DNA of 64,000 bases from Roseibium porphyridii (lineage in GTDB: Bacteria; Pseudomonadota; Alphaproteobacteria; Rhizobiales; Stappiaceae). The stretch's first letter is position 1, and the number at the start of each line of letters is the position of its first letter. Positions 33,118 through 42,018 of the stretch are shown here, one piece after another. The stretch lies in assembly GCF_026191725.2 (NCBI RefSeq), contig NZ_CP120863.1, positions 5,746,001 to 5,810,000 on the forward strand, written 5' to 3'. A program made the translations under genes and the position numbers. The notes below the pieces were generated by a model, which was given only the letters and a program-made list of their open reading frames with translations, was not told the origin of the DNA and made no database searches.

Positions 33118-33663
33118 ATGCCTGTTGTTTTGCGCGAGCACGATCCCGACTGGCAGGAAGAAGCGGAAAAGATCATTTGCGATCTGCGCCAGGTGCTCCC
33201 GGACGACGCTACGGGCTTTGAGCATGTTGGTTCGACATCCATTCCGGGACTCAAGGCAAAACCCAAATTGCATGTCGACATTCTTTTGAAGCCGCTAGCT
33301 GACCTCAGCAAGTTGCGCAGCCGCCTGGTCTCGTTCGGCTATGTCGATCACGGCAACAGGTTCCGGCATGACGAAGTGCAGTTGACCCGACAAACGGGCA
33401 AACGCTTTGCTTCCGTTTGCCCAGATCAGTCCGGAACGCTCATGAACCACCGCGTTTGCCTTTGCAACGCCGGGTGTGCAGCAGCAGCAGACAGGGTTGC
33501 CTTTCGGGACAAGCTAATTGGCGACCGAACGCTCGCACTGCAGTACGAGGCCCTCAAGGAGCGACTGGCTGAAGATCACAAAACCGGCACTTTTTGGCTC
33601 AATTACTCTGCAGGAAAAACCGCGTTTATCGAGGACGTGCTGGCTTCATCTGTTGGGCGGTGA
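33118..33663 (+). CDS. GrpB/UPF0157 family nucleotidyltransferase-like protein
   Basis: 181 residues from the ATG at 33118 (a TTG at 33064 extends the frame but adds no family sequence). The core HVGSTSIPGLKAKPKLHVDIL is the GrpB motif, with the G-S plus D pattern of the nucleotidyltransferase fold. YDPDW-like HDPDWQEEAEK opens the domain. The family has no firmly established reaction, and is often found near CoaE or as a fusion to it. Divergent from zapE. Confidence 0.82.
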   Translation: MPVVLREHDPDWQEEAEKIICDLRQVLPDDATGFEHVGSTSIPGLKAKPKLHVDILLKPLADLSKLRSRLVSFGYVDHGNRFRHDEVQLTRQTGKRFASVCPDQSGTLMNHRVCLCNAGCAAAADRVAFRDKLIGDRTLALQYEALKERLAEDHKTGTFWLNYSAGKTAFIEDVLASSVGR

Positions 33664-33715
33664 AATCGCAGAAATGAAAATGACCAGTCCCCAATATTGA
33701 GGACCGGTCTCTGGT

Positions 33716-34177
33716 TCAGCGCAAATTGTTCTGCGCAATGAACGCTTTGATGTCATTGAGTTCTTTGATCAACATTTCGGCCCGCTGCCCATCCACGCCG
33801 ATCGCGCAGCCCAGACCTTGGGGCACTGAAAGCGCTGTTTTGTAAAGATCCTTACCGCTTTGGGTCAAGAATACCTGAACACGTCGCTCGTCTTCCGCAC
33901 TTCTCTGACGGGTTACGAAACCAAGCTTTTCAAGCCGCTTCACCAATGGGGTCGCAGTTGCCTGATCCACTTCAAGGCTCTTGGCAATGTCCTGTACCAG
34001 AATCCCGTCGTTCTGCCACAGGACCATTAGCGCCAGATACTGCGGATATGTAACGCCCATCGTCTCGAGCAGAACTGCATATTCCTTGGTGATCGCTCTG
34101 GATGTCGAATAGAGGGCAAAACAAAGTTGGTCCTCTATTTTTAGTAGGCCTTTCTCGTCAGTCGTACAGCTTTCCAT
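33716..34177 (-). CDS. OhrR-like two-cysteine redox-sensing MarR regulator
   Basis: MarR-family repressor of 153 residues closely resembling OhrR, which is inactivated by organic hydroperoxides. The reactive-cysteine segment is DQLCFALYSTSRAIT (C19). C124 lies 105 residues further on, the same spacing as C22/C127 of Xanthomonas OhrR, and the tyrosines that hydrogen-bond the reactive Cys are matched (Y33, Y44). The wHTH and wing (RSAEDERRVQVFLTQSG) are complete. No ohr gene is nearby; the divergent neighbours are an exported hydrolase and an exported RidA. Likely autoregulated from the operator-like sites in the shared upstream region. Confidence 0.9.
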   Translation of the reverse strand: MESCTTDEKGLLKIEDQLCFALYSTSRAITKEYAVLLETMGVTYPQYLALMVLWQNDGILVQDIAKSLEVDQATATPLVKRLEKLGFVTRQRSAEDERRVQVFLTQSGKDLYKTALSVPQGLGCAIGVDGQRAEMLIKELNDIKAFIAQNNLR

Positions 34178-34192
34178 GATGAGTCCTATTGG

Positions 34193-34205
34193 ATAGTGCG
34201 CAATT
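34193..34205. promoter_or_regulatory. Candidate OhrR operator near the regulator gene
   Basis: ATAGTGCGCAATT, 15 nt upstream of the regulator ATG. It shares ATAGTGCRC and AATT with the longer palindrome at 34319-34346, but its own dyad symmetry is only partial. Confidence 0.5.
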
Positions 34206-34318
34206 TTTTAGACCAGTGCGACATTTGTTTCAAGACCCGGCATCTCTAACCGACTGAAATCAAGCACAATTTTCGAACACCTCGAAAAACGCTTGACTTT
34301 ATACCTGATATATAGCTT

Positions 34319-34346
34319 ACAAATAAATAGTGCACTAATTATTTGT
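34319..34346. promoter_or_regulatory. 28-bp palindrome, probable OhrR operator of the hydrolase gene
   Basis: Two 14-nt arms centred on TAGTGCACTA (34327-34336) are inverted copies with one mismatch. It lies 25 nt upstream of the hydrolase ATG and downstream of a TTGACT -35-like element (34293-34298), where a bound repressor would block transcription. Confidence 0.75.
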
Positions 34347-34371
34347 CTATCCTCTCTCGAAGGAAACTATC

Positions 34372-35136
34372 ATGACCTCAATTCGAAACTTCCTCGCCAG
34401 CGCCGCAATGGCAAGCGCCATGATCTGGTCGTCAGGTCTGGCAATCGCCTCAGATCTGAAAGCCAACTCAGTTGTTCTTGTTCACGGCGCATTCGCCGAT
34501 GGCTCAAGCTGGAGCAAGGTAACGCCCCTTCTGGAAGCCGCAGGTCTTGACGTGATCGCTGTTCAAAACCCGCTTGAATCGCTTGCCGGCGACGTTGCGT
34601 TCACAAACCGTGCGATTGATCGTGCAGAAGGTCCAGTGGTCCTCGTCGGCCACTCCTGGGGTGGCATGGTCATCACCGAGGCGGGCGGACATGACAAGGT
34701 CCAGTCACTAGTCTACGTGGCCGCTTACGCTCCGAGTGAGGGACAGTCCCTGGGTGAAGCCGCCGAGCTTGAAAAATTCCCCGCTCCCGGGATCGGCGCT
34801 CTTCAAAAAGATGACCATGGCTATTTCTTTCTTTCGAAAGAGGCGGCTGCGAAATACTTCGCACAGGATCTGCCAAAGGATCAGACCGATTTCATCGCAG
34901 CAAGTCAGGGATTGCTGAACAGCTCTGCACTGGGAGAGCCGGTCAGCACCACGGCTTGGAAAGACAAGCCGAGCTTTTACGCAATCGCCGGCGAGGACCA
35001 CATGACACCGACAGCGCTTCAACGCGAGTTCGCGAAAAAGATTGGTGCCGTGTCCAGGGAGATTGCGTCAAGTCATTCCATCATGGTGTCCCAGCCGGAG
35101 TTTGTCGCCAATCTCATCATCGAAGCAGCCAAGTGA
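34372..35136 (+). CDS. Exported alpha/beta hydrolase
   Basis: 254 residues with a Sec signal peptide (cleavage near AIA-S, residue 26). The alpha/beta-hydrolase core has VVLVHGAFADGSSW (oxyanion loop), the nucleophile elbow VGHSWGGMVI and a late histidine in SSHSIMVSQPE; EDHMTP may supply the acid. It resembles the cytoplasmic esterase/haloperoxidase-like relatives often paired with MarR regulators, but is exported. The substrate is unknown. GAAGGAA precedes the ATG. The RidA gene follows 22 nt later in the same direction, so the two form an operon opposite the OhrR-like gene. Confidence 0.87.
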   Translation: MTSIRNFLASAAMASAMIWSSGLAIASDLKANSVVLVHGAFADGSSWSKVTPLLEAAGLDVIAVQNPLESLAGDVAFTNRAIDRAEGPVVLVGHSWGGMVITEAGGHDKVQSLVYVAAYAPSEGQSLGEAAELEKFPAPGIGALQKDDHGYFFLSKEAAAKYFAQDLPKDQTDFIAASQGLLNSSALGEPVSTTAWKDKPSFYAIAGEDHMTPTALQREFAKKIGAVSREIASSHSIMVSQPEFVANLIIEAAK

Positions 35137-35158
35137 CGCTCATTTGAAGGAGGACAAA

Positions 35159-35638
35159 ATGAATCAGAAATTCAAGACAATTGCTCTAGCTGCATTGACT
35201 TTGACAACCCTTAGCGCGGCCGCCATCGCGCAAGACAGCCGCACGCCTGTCTATGTTGCCGGGAACAAGCCAATTGCGCCTTATTCGCCGGGGATCAAGC
35301 TCTCAAACGGGATGCTGTTTGTCTCCGGTCAGATTCCCTATGTTGAAGGAGCAATTCCCGACGCGGCAAAGAATGACGTCAAAGCCCAGACTAAAATTGT
35401 CATGGAGAACCTACGCGGTGTTTTGAACGAGGCCGGCTACACCTTCAACGACGTTGTGAGGGCGACCGTCTTTATTACCGACATGGACAATTATGGCGCG
35501 TTCAACCAGGTCTACGGCACTTATTGGTCAGAAGGAGACATTCCGCCTGCACGAGCTGCCGTCGAAGTGGGCGCTCTTCCCGGTTCAAAACCCGGTGCGC
35601 CGGTGATGGTTGAAGTCTCAATGATTGCGGCGAAATAG
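35159..35638 (+). CDS. Exported RidA/YjgF/Rid family protein
   Basis: 159 residues; a signal peptide (MNQKFKTIALAALTLTTLSA, cleavage near AIA-Q25) precedes a complete Rid domain of about 135 residues. The family motifs are PIAPYSPGIKLSNGMLFVSGQIP, DVVRATVFITDMDNY and PPARAAVEVGALPGS. The catalytic arginine equivalent is R132 and the partner glutamate is E152. RidA normally hydrolyses reactive enamines/imines in the cytoplasm, so a periplasmic copy is unusual. The start is fixed by a strong GAAGGAGG before the ATG at 35159. Confidence 0.9.
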   Translation: MNQKFKTIALAALTLTTLSAAAIAQDSRTPVYVAGNKPIAPYSPGIKLSNGMLFVSGQIPYVEGAIPDAAKNDVKAQTKIVMENLRGVLNEAGYTFNDVVRATVFITDMDNYGAFNQVYGTYWSEGDIPPARAAVEVGALPGSKPGAPVMVEVSMIAAK

Positions 35639-35653
35639 ATCGTCAACGAAATA

Positions 35654-35696
35654 GGCTGCGTCCAGATCAACTGGACGCAGCCCCGATAAATTTTAA
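35654..35696 (+). terminator. Terminator-like stem-loop after the RidA gene
   Basis: Perfect 12-bp stem (35654-35665 with 35671-35682) with a 5-nt loop, 15 nt past the stop codon. Only a short A+T-rich tail with TTTT about 10 nt on follows, so it may act bidirectionally or need Rho. Confidence 0.55.
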
Positions 35697-35715
35697 AATC
35701 CGACTGGATTGTGCG

Positions 35716-36501
35716 CTATCGAAAGATCAGTGTGGTCTTGCGGCCATTTTGCATTTCTTGCAGATAAAGAAGCTGAGCAACAAGATAACACTCTGATTGG
35801 TCATCCAAATTCGCTTTCCGACCACGACCGTCGGTCAACAGCCACGCGTTTCCAGACTTGACCACATCGCACTCAATCGGATCTGCCGTATCGAACCCGG
35901 CTTTCGTGATAAGCTCCAGCCCGTCCTTGTCGGAACTGGCCTCCTCAACACCCTTCACCTGCATTCTGAGACCGCGATAGGTCTTCTGCACGGCAAGTGC
36001 TGCGACAATAACGGTGACAACGTCATCGCCGTCCATTGCCGCAAACCGCATAACCCCGCCGCCTCTTGGAATGGTCGCATTGGAACACGGTGTTCTCTGC
36101 ACATCGCCCAGCGGCGTCCACTCTGAACGAAGCGTGACGGTTGCCGGTTGCCGGAGGGCACCCATTTCCTTTGCCAGACGCTTCTCGGCGGCACGTTGGG
36201 GGTCGCGCCCCGGCCTTTCAGCGCGTGCCGGCTTGCCGGCAAGAATAGTTCCGCCGATGCGCAGACGGCGAAAGACAATGACATCCCGCATGAGGTCAGT
36301 GCGTTCTACACGCCAACCGGCATCCAGCCAGGCATTTTGATGCACAAGACTGCCGCCCGAATTGGCCCACCACGTTCTGTGTTCCCGGGCACTTTTCGGC
36401 AATGATGAACCGATGATTTCTTCGACTTCATACAGCTTGGCTGCCCAGACAACATCGTCTAGTCGAGCCAGGTGTTCGCGCAATGGTTCGTATTTGGACA
36501 T
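35716..36501 (-). CDS. DUF7662-like domain protein of unknown function
   Basis: About 261 residues from the ATG at 36501; a GTG at 36537 is an alternative. The first 85 residues (KYEPLREHLARLDD, FEEIIG-like EVEEIIGSSLPKSAREHRTWWANS, HQNAWLDAGWRVE) match a small domain I know as DUF7662, found fused to endonucleases or regulators. The C-terminal part, starting after a basic linker, has a repeated beta pattern (VMRFAAMDGDDVVTVIVAALAVQK) and is not recognised. No signal peptide. It stands between the RidA operon and the Omp19-like gene. Confidence 0.6.
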   Translation of the reverse strand: MSKYEPLREHLARLDDVVWAAKLYEVEEIIGSSLPKSAREHRTWWANSGGSLVHQNAWLDAGWRVERTDLMRDVIVFRRLRIGGTILAGKPARAERPGRDPQRAAEKRLAKEMGALRQPATVTLRSEWTPLGDVQRTPCSNATIPRGGGVMRFAAMDGDDVVTVIVAALAVQKTYRGLRMQVKGVEEASSDKDGLELITKAGFDTADPIECDVVKSGNAWLLTDGRGRKANLDDQSECYLVAQLLYLQEMQNGRKTTLIFR

Positions 36502-36575
36502 TCGCACAGCCTTTCCGGTAGCCATGCAAATATACACTCATAGCGCGTACTGTAAAGTAAAAACACGGAGGTGTT

Positions 36576-37103
36576 TTAACGGAACAATGAGATCGCTGAT
36601 CCGGAGGAGGTTTGACCGTTAAACTGCCCGGGAGAGCTGGAATAAAGCTGTGCGACGATGGCCCCGGAACCGTCCTTCAAAACCACCTGATTGCCGTTCA
36701 AATCCCACGCCGAGATTCCGGACAATGCTGGCGTGGCACAACCTCTGGTATTAGCCCGGTAGCCGCCGGACCACGTCGTGAGCGTCATAAACGCCATGCA
36801 GCTGTCACCCGAGGAAGACAGCTTCCAACCGCCCAAAAGATCGGTTCGGCCAACCTCTTTCGCATCGGACGGTGCAGCAACAGGATTGCTCGCAAGGTCC
36901 GTTGGAGCAGCGTTCGGGTCGGTCAAGGTTGTACCCGGTGGAGGTGCGTTGGGATCAAGAGGATCAAGTGTCCCGGTTCCGACCGGCGTCGTCGGCGTTG
37001 CCGGCAGCGGAGCCGCGTAGTTCCGGTTGCCCGAAAACCGTTGGCAAGCGGCCGTCAGAACCACCAGACCAACAATCAAAACGAACTTTCCCGCACGCAT
37101 CAT
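36576..37103 (-). CDS. Omp19/AprI-Inh family outer-membrane lipoprotein
   Basis: 175 residues with a lipoprotein signal: hydrophobic FVLIVGLVVLTAAC with the acylated C20. A Pro/Thr-rich linker (about 30-80) is followed by an Inh-type beta-barrel domain (LLGGWKLSSSGDSCMAFMTLTTW, RGCATPALSGISAWDLNGNQVVLKD, IVAQLYSSSPGQF). Brucella Omp19 and the AprI/Inh inhibitors share this domain and block proteases. Probably outer-membrane anchored. The two domain cysteines can form the usual disulfide. Confidence 0.85.
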   Translation of the reverse strand: MMRAGKFVLIVGLVVLTAACQRFSGNRNYAAPLPATPTTPVGTGTLDPLDPNAPPPGTTLTDPNAAPTDLASNPVAAPSDAKEVGRTDLLGGWKLSSSGDSCMAFMTLTTWSGGYRANTRGCATPALSGISAWDLNGNQVVLKDGSGAIVAQLYSSSPGQFNGQTSSGSAISLFR

Positions 37104-37235
37104 GACGAATCAATCCCTCATCTCCGTCCCCATATGGTGCATCTCTTAGCCCACAATTTGTCGAAAATCCAAAATCACGAAAAAAATGCACAAAAGAGCA
37201 GGGTTCCCTTTTGCCACAAAAGGCAGCGACAGCAA

Positions 37236-37637
37236 TCAGGCAACGTCCCGTGCCGTCGGCGTAGACGGTATCTCGGGTGGTGCCAGCAACCGGTCGATTG
37301 CGGTCCTGATCTTCAAGAAATATCGGGCACTTGCTGCAAGCCCCTACCAATGTGGTGGCTGATCGATCAGCGCCAGATCAGCCAGGTAAATGAACCCGTC
37401 GGGAACAACCGCATAGGGCAGCAAAAAGATGTCGACCGGCTTTGGCGTCTAACCCTTGGCATCCACACCCTCGGCAGCCAGAAGTGTTTCGACATGTCTG
37501 CTCAGTCGGCCAGATGGTGCAGGGGCCGCGGAAAAGGCTCGTATCAGACCTTTTGCTCTCGAATACAGGCAGGCTTCCGCGAGCGGGCCACGCAAAACAT
37601 TGTTCGGACACAGAAAAAGCAAGGTGGTGTTCGACAA
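37236..37637 (-). pseudogene. Low-molecular-weight phosphatase/ArsC-like gene with two in-frame TAG codons
   Basis: The frame begins with a TTG at 37637, preceded by AAGGGG, and reads SNTTLLFLCPNNVLRGPLAEA: a CX5R phosphate loop as in LMW protein phosphatases and thioredoxin-type arsenate reductases. It then meets TAG (37449-37451), continues in the same frame for 34 codons (TPKPVDIFLLPYAVVPDG...), meets a second TAG (37344-37346) and runs on 35 codons (GLAASARYFLKIRTAIDRLL) to TGA. No frameshift is needed. Other genes here end in TAG (for example the RidA gene), so amber is a stop. The leftover 62-residue product would lack most of the fold. Confidence 0.65.
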
Positions 37638-37865
37638 ATTGTCACCCCTTCTCAGAACAACAGAAATGATACGCCAGCAGCGACATGCTCCTATCCCTCC
37701 TTCTGGAAAAGACTATGACAGGAGAAGTCCGCCACCGTTTTCATGAGGATATCTTTGGAACAAATGCACGATTTCGACTATTCGTCTGTGCCTAGGCGGT
37801 GATCGGTATCGTCATCACCTGCGTCGCGCCGACGGTTTGTCCTTGAATTTGAATTGGAGCGAAAA

Positions 37866-38243
37866 ATGTCGATTGCACTCTGGTGCATCCTGATTGCCGC
37901 AATTTTGCCGATCCTGTCTGCTTTTCCTGCCAAGCTGAACAAGGACTTCAACAACGCCCTGCCACGAGATCCGGACTATTGGCGCGAAGGATTCAGGGCA
38001 CGTGCACAGGCGGCTCAAGCGAATGGATTCGAAGCGTTTCCATTTTTCGCCGTTGCCGTTTTTGTCGCAATGAGCCAGGGCGCGGATCCTAATTGGATCG
38101 ACAGACTGGCTGTATTGTTCGTGCTTTTGAGACTGATTTATGTGTTCTGCTACTGGATGGATCGGTCGACACCACGATCGCTGGCATGGGCGGCAGCCTT
38201 CTTGACGATCGTGGGACTATTCACCAGCTCCTTGTGGAGTTGA
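37866..38243 (+). CDS. MAPEG family membrane protein
   Basis: 125 residues with four hydrophobic helices and the MAPEG (membrane-associated eicosanoid/glutathione metabolism) pattern: helix 1, a loop with RDPDYWREGFRARAQAAQANGFEAFPFFAVAVF, and the C-terminal RLIYVFCYWMDRSTPRSLAW. Bacterial members are small trimeric membrane proteins; some conjugate glutathione. I use the ATG at 37866 rather than the TTG at 37854. It is followed by the acyltransferase 117 nt downstream. Confidence 0.86.
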   Translation: MSIALWCILIAAILPILSAFPAKLNKDFNNALPRDPDYWREGFRARAQAAQANGFEAFPFFAVAVFVAMSQGADPNWIDRLAVLFVLLRLIYVFCYWMDRSTPRSLAWAAAFLTIVGLFTSSLWS

Positions 38244-38360
38244 ATTGCGACAAGGCGATATTTAGATCGGTAAATTCTTCAAGGAGAGTTTGCACCATAG
38301 GTTCTATTTCGCTAACGATGCAGGGACGCGTAGCAGGTTACCGATGGGCAGAGGTGCAGT

Positions 38361-39254
38361 GTGCGGACGACAGACCAGACGACAAACGCCTTGCCGGCTC
38401 GGCGTGAGGCTGCGCTCCAAAAGCAGCTTTCAGAACAACATATAGTTGATTCTCTTATCGCCGAACGCGGAAAACTTGTGATGGCCAGCCCCTGGTGGCC
38501 CATCATCAAACCGTTTGCCTACAAGATTTTACGCTACAGATCCGCGGTCGACATGGCGGACAAGATTGCTCAAATGGAAGCTGTCGACTGCTTTGCTCAC
38601 TTGAGTGGCCTGCTTCAGCTTGATGTCACAACTATTGGGCTGGAGCGCGTTCCCGCTCAAGGACCTGTGGTTCTTGTTTCAAACCATCCGACCGGCATTG
38701 CCGACGGCATTGTTCTTTACGATGCGATCAAGGCCTGCCGCGACGATCTGTCCATTTTCGCCAACAGAGACGCAATCCGCATTAACCCACGGCTGGCGGA
38801 CATGATTGTTCCGGTCGAATGGCGGGCTGATTTCAAAAGCAGGACGAAGTCTAAAGAAACCCTGAAACTTGCCTCATCCGCATTTGCAAAAGAACGCGTT
38901 GTGGTGCTCTTTCCATCCGGCCGCCTTGCCCATTGGCATCAAGGCAAGTTGACGGAACGACCCTGGATGACTTCTGCGTTGGCACTGGCGCGAAAAAACA
39001 AGGCGCCGATCATCCCAATGCATATGGGCGGGCGTAATTCAGGCCTCTTTTATTTCCTGGCCAGAGTGTCGACGGAATTGCGCGACATGACAGTCTTCAA
39101 TGAGCTGCTGAACAAGAAGAATGCCAAGTTCAACGTGCATTTCGGCAAACCTATCCGGCCGGAACGACTGGCTGGCGATCTCAGCGACCTCGCCGAGCAG
39201 ATGCGTGTTCACTGTGCCGAAACACTTGCAACAGATCCGAACGCAGAATTCTGA
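38361..39254 (+). CDS. PlsC-like acyltransferase (HPxGxxDG subgroup)
   Basis: 297 residues of the lysophospholipid acyltransferase superfamily. The active site SNHPTGIADG has the histidine and aspartate of the family with five residues between, as in the OlsA/OlsF-like and hemolysin-related branch. VVVLFPSGRLAHW matches the FPxGxxS-type block and PIIPMHMGGRNS the fourth motif. The acceptor lipid (lysophosphatidate or a lyso-aminolipid) is unknown. The start is a GTG with GAGG at good spacing. It stands upstream of recQ. Confidence 0.83.
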   Translation: MRTTDQTTNALPARREAALQKQLSEQHIVDSLIAERGKLVMASPWWPIIKPFAYKILRYRSAVDMADKIAQMEAVDCFAHLSGLLQLDVTTIGLERVPAQGPVVLVSNHPTGIADGIVLYDAIKACRDDLSIFANRDAIRINPRLADMIVPVEWRADFKSRTKSKETLKLASSAFAKERVVVLFPSGRLAHWHQGKLTERPWMTSALALARKNKAPIIPMHMGGRNSGLFYFLARVSTELRDMTVFNELLNKKNAKFNVHFGKPIRPERLAGDLSDLAEQMRVHCAETLATDPNAEF

Positions 39255-39371
39255 TTTTCGGGTGTCCGGCTGATCGGGAAAGCTGGTCATCCACAGGTGC
39301 GATTTCCCCTTCATTGCCCTGACTGTGCGAATAAGACATGGTGCGGATGAAGAAAGGGAACCTTCTCGCTC

Positions 39372-41261
39372 ATGCCAGTTTCGCCCGCGATCGCCGCGCA
39401 GGATGCCCTGCCCGTTCAGCCCGCCGTCGCGCCGCCGGTTCTTCCCGAACCAAAGCCGCTTGCGGTGCTGCAGCAGGTATTCGGCTACAGCAGCTTCCGT
39501 GGCAAACAACAGGCTGTCATTGAAACACTGAGCGACGGCAACGACGCTGTCGTGCTGTTTCCGACTGGTGCCGGGAAGTCTCTTTGCTTTCAGATCCCGG
39601 CACTTTGCCGTCGCGGTGTCGGCATCGTCGTTTCGCCGCTGATTGCGCTGATGAAAGACCAGGTCGGCGCGCTTCAGGCCGCTGGCGTAAAGGCTGCGGC
39701 GCTCAATTCGACACTTTCACCGGACGAGCAGGAAGCGTTGCGAGAGGAGCTCCGACACGGGAACATAGATCTCCTTTATGTAACGCCCGAACGTCTTGGG
39801 AATGAGAGTTTCCGCCGTTTTCTCGACACGCTTGAAATTGCCCTCTTTGCAATCGACGAAGCGCATTGTGTCAGTCAATGGGGCCACGATTTCCGGCCGG
39901 AATACCTGTCGCTTTCGTGCCTCCGTGAGCGTTACCCAGGTGTGCCAAGAGTTGCCCTGACCGCGACCGCAGACCCACACACCCAAAAGGATATTCTGGC
40001 CCGGCTTCAGCTTGAGGACGCCGAGGTGTTCTCTTCCAGTTTTGACAGGCCCAACATCCGCTACGAAATCGTGGAACGGACCAACCAGCGACAACAGTTG
40101 CTGGATTTTCTGAAAAAACATGCAGGTGAAAGCGGCATCGTCTATTGTCTGTCACGGGCCAAGGTTGAGGACATTGCCGACTGGTTAAGCACAAAGGGAA
40201 TCAGAGCACTTCCCTACCACGCGGGTCTGCCGACAGAGCAACGCGCAGCAAATCAGGATGCTTTCCTTCTTGAAGAAGGACTTTGCCTGGTGGCAACGGT
40301 GGCCTTTGGCATGGGGATCGACAAACCCGATGTTCGTTATGTCGCACATCTCGATCTGCCGTCTTCCGTTGAAGCCTATTACCAGGAAACAGGGCGTGCC
40401 GGTCGCGATGGCGCGCCCTCTGAAGCCTTCATGGCCTATGGCATGGCGGACCTTGTGCAGCGTCGACGCATGATTGCCGAAGGAGATGCCCCAGACGAGG
40501 TGAAAAGGGCGGAGAACGCCAAGCTGAATGCGCTGCTTGGCATTTGCGAAACGGCTGGCTGCAGGCGGCAAGCGCTTCTGGCCCATTTCGGAGAGACCTA
40601 TCCAAATCCTTGCGGAAACTGCGACACGTGCCTGTCGCCGGTTGAAACCTGGGATGGGACCGAGGCTGCACAAAAGCTCATGTCTGCGATCTACCGCACC
40701 GGCCAACGCTTCGGCACTGGTCATGTGATCGATGTTCTGATGGGAAAATCGAACGAGAAGACCAATCGTTTCGGACACGACTCTCTGACCGTTTTCGGAA
40801 TCGGTCAGGATGTCCCGCAAAAGACCTGGCAATCGATCGCCCGTCAGTTGGTCGCAGCCGGTTATGTGGATGTCGACCACGCCCATTTCGGCGCTCTGAT
40901 CCTGACCGAAAAGGCGCGCAACGTCTTGCGCGGCGAAGAAACGCTGGCCTTGCGTAAGGACCGCAACGCTGCTGGCTTGAAAAGAACACGCACATCACGA
41001 ACTGCTTCAATCGCAGACGAGCTGGATCACGAAGACAAACTCTTGTTTGAGCGGTTGCGCAGGCTCCGAACCCAGATTGCGCGTGATCAGAGTGTTCCCC
41101 CCTATGTGGTTTTTCCAGACGCGACGCTCGCAGGCATCGCTGCGGCGCGGCCGGTGACAAAAGACGCTCTGCTCGCAGTTTCCGGTGTCGGACAATCCAA
41201 GATTGAAAAATACGGCGATACGTTTCTTGACCTGGTGGAAGCGTTCGAGGCCGGGGTATGA
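39372..41261 (+). CDS. recQ: ATP-dependent DNA helicase RecQ
   Basis: 3'-5' DNA helicase for recombination repair. The 629 residues have the 0 motif ([16 protein letters not shown]), P-loop PTGAGKS (64-70), [17 protein letters not shown], the [16 protein letters not shown] and [10 protein letters not shown] motifs, a zinc site (CRR...CGNCDTC), an RQC winged helix and a C-terminal HRDC domain ([19 protein letters not shown]). The N-terminal 30 residues are a Pro/Ala-rich extension. Complete and normal in length. Confidence 0.96.
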   Translation: MPVSPAIAAQDALPVQPAVAPPVLPEPKPLAVLQQVFGYSSFRGKQQAVIETLSDGNDAVVLFPTGAGKSLCFQIPALCRRGVGIVVSPLIALMKDQVGALQAAGVKAAALNSTLSPDEQEALREELRHGNIDLLYVTPERLGNESFRRFLDTLEIALFAIDEAHCVSQWGHDFRPEYLSLSCLRERYPGVPRVALTATADPHTQKDILARLQLEDAEVFSSSFDRPNIRYEIVERTNQRQQLLDFLKKHAGESGIVYCLSRAKVEDIADWLSTKGIRALPYHAGLPTEQRAANQDAFLLEEGLCLVATVAFGMGIDKPDVRYVAHLDLPSSVEAYYQETGRAGRDGAPSEAFMAYGMADLVQRRRMIAEGDAPDEVKRAENAKLNALLGICETAGCRRQALLAHFGETYPNPCGNCDTCLSPVETWDGTEAAQKLMSAIYRTGQRFGTGHVIDVLMGKSNEKTNRFGHDSLTVFGIGQDVPQKTWQSIARQLVAAGYVDVDHAHFGALILTEKARNVLRGEETLALRKDRNAAGLKRTRTSRTASIADELDHEDKLLFERLRRLRTQIARDQSVPPYVVFPDATLAGIAAARPVTKDALLAVSGVGQSKIEKYGDTFLDLVEAFEAGV

Positions 41262-41336
41262 TTTCGTTTACCTTAACGCATTCTTGATAGTTTTCACCCG
41301 ATAAGACCCTCAAAGGTTGTATTCAGGGGTCTATCC

Positions 41337-41996
41337 ATGCGTTTCACATCTCTTGCTGTCATTGCCATGTCATTCGGGGTTTCGGTTTCCCAAGCAGCAG
41401 ACATGCCGACAGAGGTTCTTCCTGTTGCACAATTCGGATCGCCGGAAAATCTACGCCTGAAACCCGCAGGCTGGACCGGTTTCAATGCCGTTCTGTTTGC
41501 CGGCGGTGGTTTTCTTCAGGGAAGCGATAGTCTTGGATTGGACGCCTTCTTCAGGTCAGCGCTTTTCGGAGGATCACTTGGATACGATCACCAGTTCAAC
41601 AACATCGTGTTTGGTGCAGGCGTCGAGGGTGCGTTCACGAATTTTCGCGGCAACTCGAGCTCGGGCAATTTCAGGCAGAAATCCAATTGGCTCTCAAGTG
41701 CGACCGTTAGAATTGGCTACGATGCCGGCCGATTCATGCCGTACCTTTCCGGCGGCATCGGCTTCGGCAACTACGAAATTGAGCGCAAGAGCGATGGTGC
41801 CAGCGACGAGAACACTCAGGTCGGGTATGTTCTCGGTGGGGGACTTGAGGCGCGCATCACCGAAGGTCTCTTTGCGAGAGCCGATTACAAACACTACGAA
41901 TTCAGCGACCAGCGTTACACCGTCCCGGGGACACAGAGTTTCACGGCTGAAGGTAACGCCGACATTTTCCAGCTCGGGGTTGGTTACCGCTTCTGA
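41337..41996 (+). CDS. Outer-membrane beta-barrel protein (Omp25/Omp31-like)
   Basis: 219 residues with a signal peptide (cleavage near SQA-AD, residue 20) and eight predicted beta-strands of the OMP_b-brl type: GWTGFNAVLFAGGGF, GSLGYDHQFNNIVFGAGVEGAF, SSATVRIGYDAGRFMPYLSGGIGF, GYVLGGGLEARI and the final LGVGYRF ending in phenylalanine, as required for BAM recognition. Rhizobial and Brucella relatives are abundant surface proteins. Monocistronic, just downstream of recQ. Confidence 0.87.
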   Translation: MRFTSLAVIAMSFGVSVSQAADMPTEVLPVAQFGSPENLRLKPAGWTGFNAVLFAGGGFLQGSDSLGLDAFFRSALFGGSLGYDHQFNNIVFGAGVEGAFTNFRGNSSSGNFRQKSNWLSSATVRIGYDAGRFMPYLSGGIGFGNYEIERKSDGASDENTQVGYVLGGGLEARITEGLFARADYKHYEFSDQRYTVPGTQSFTAEGNADIFQLGVGYRF

Positions 41997-42018
41997 TCAA
42001 CCGACAACCGCTGCCTGA

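Noticed and set aside
37344..37451. Amber codon reassignment (e.g. pyrrolysine) as an explanation for the split phosphatase
   Set aside because: Other genes in the window end in TAG, and no pyl genes are seen; a pseudogene explains the data more simply.
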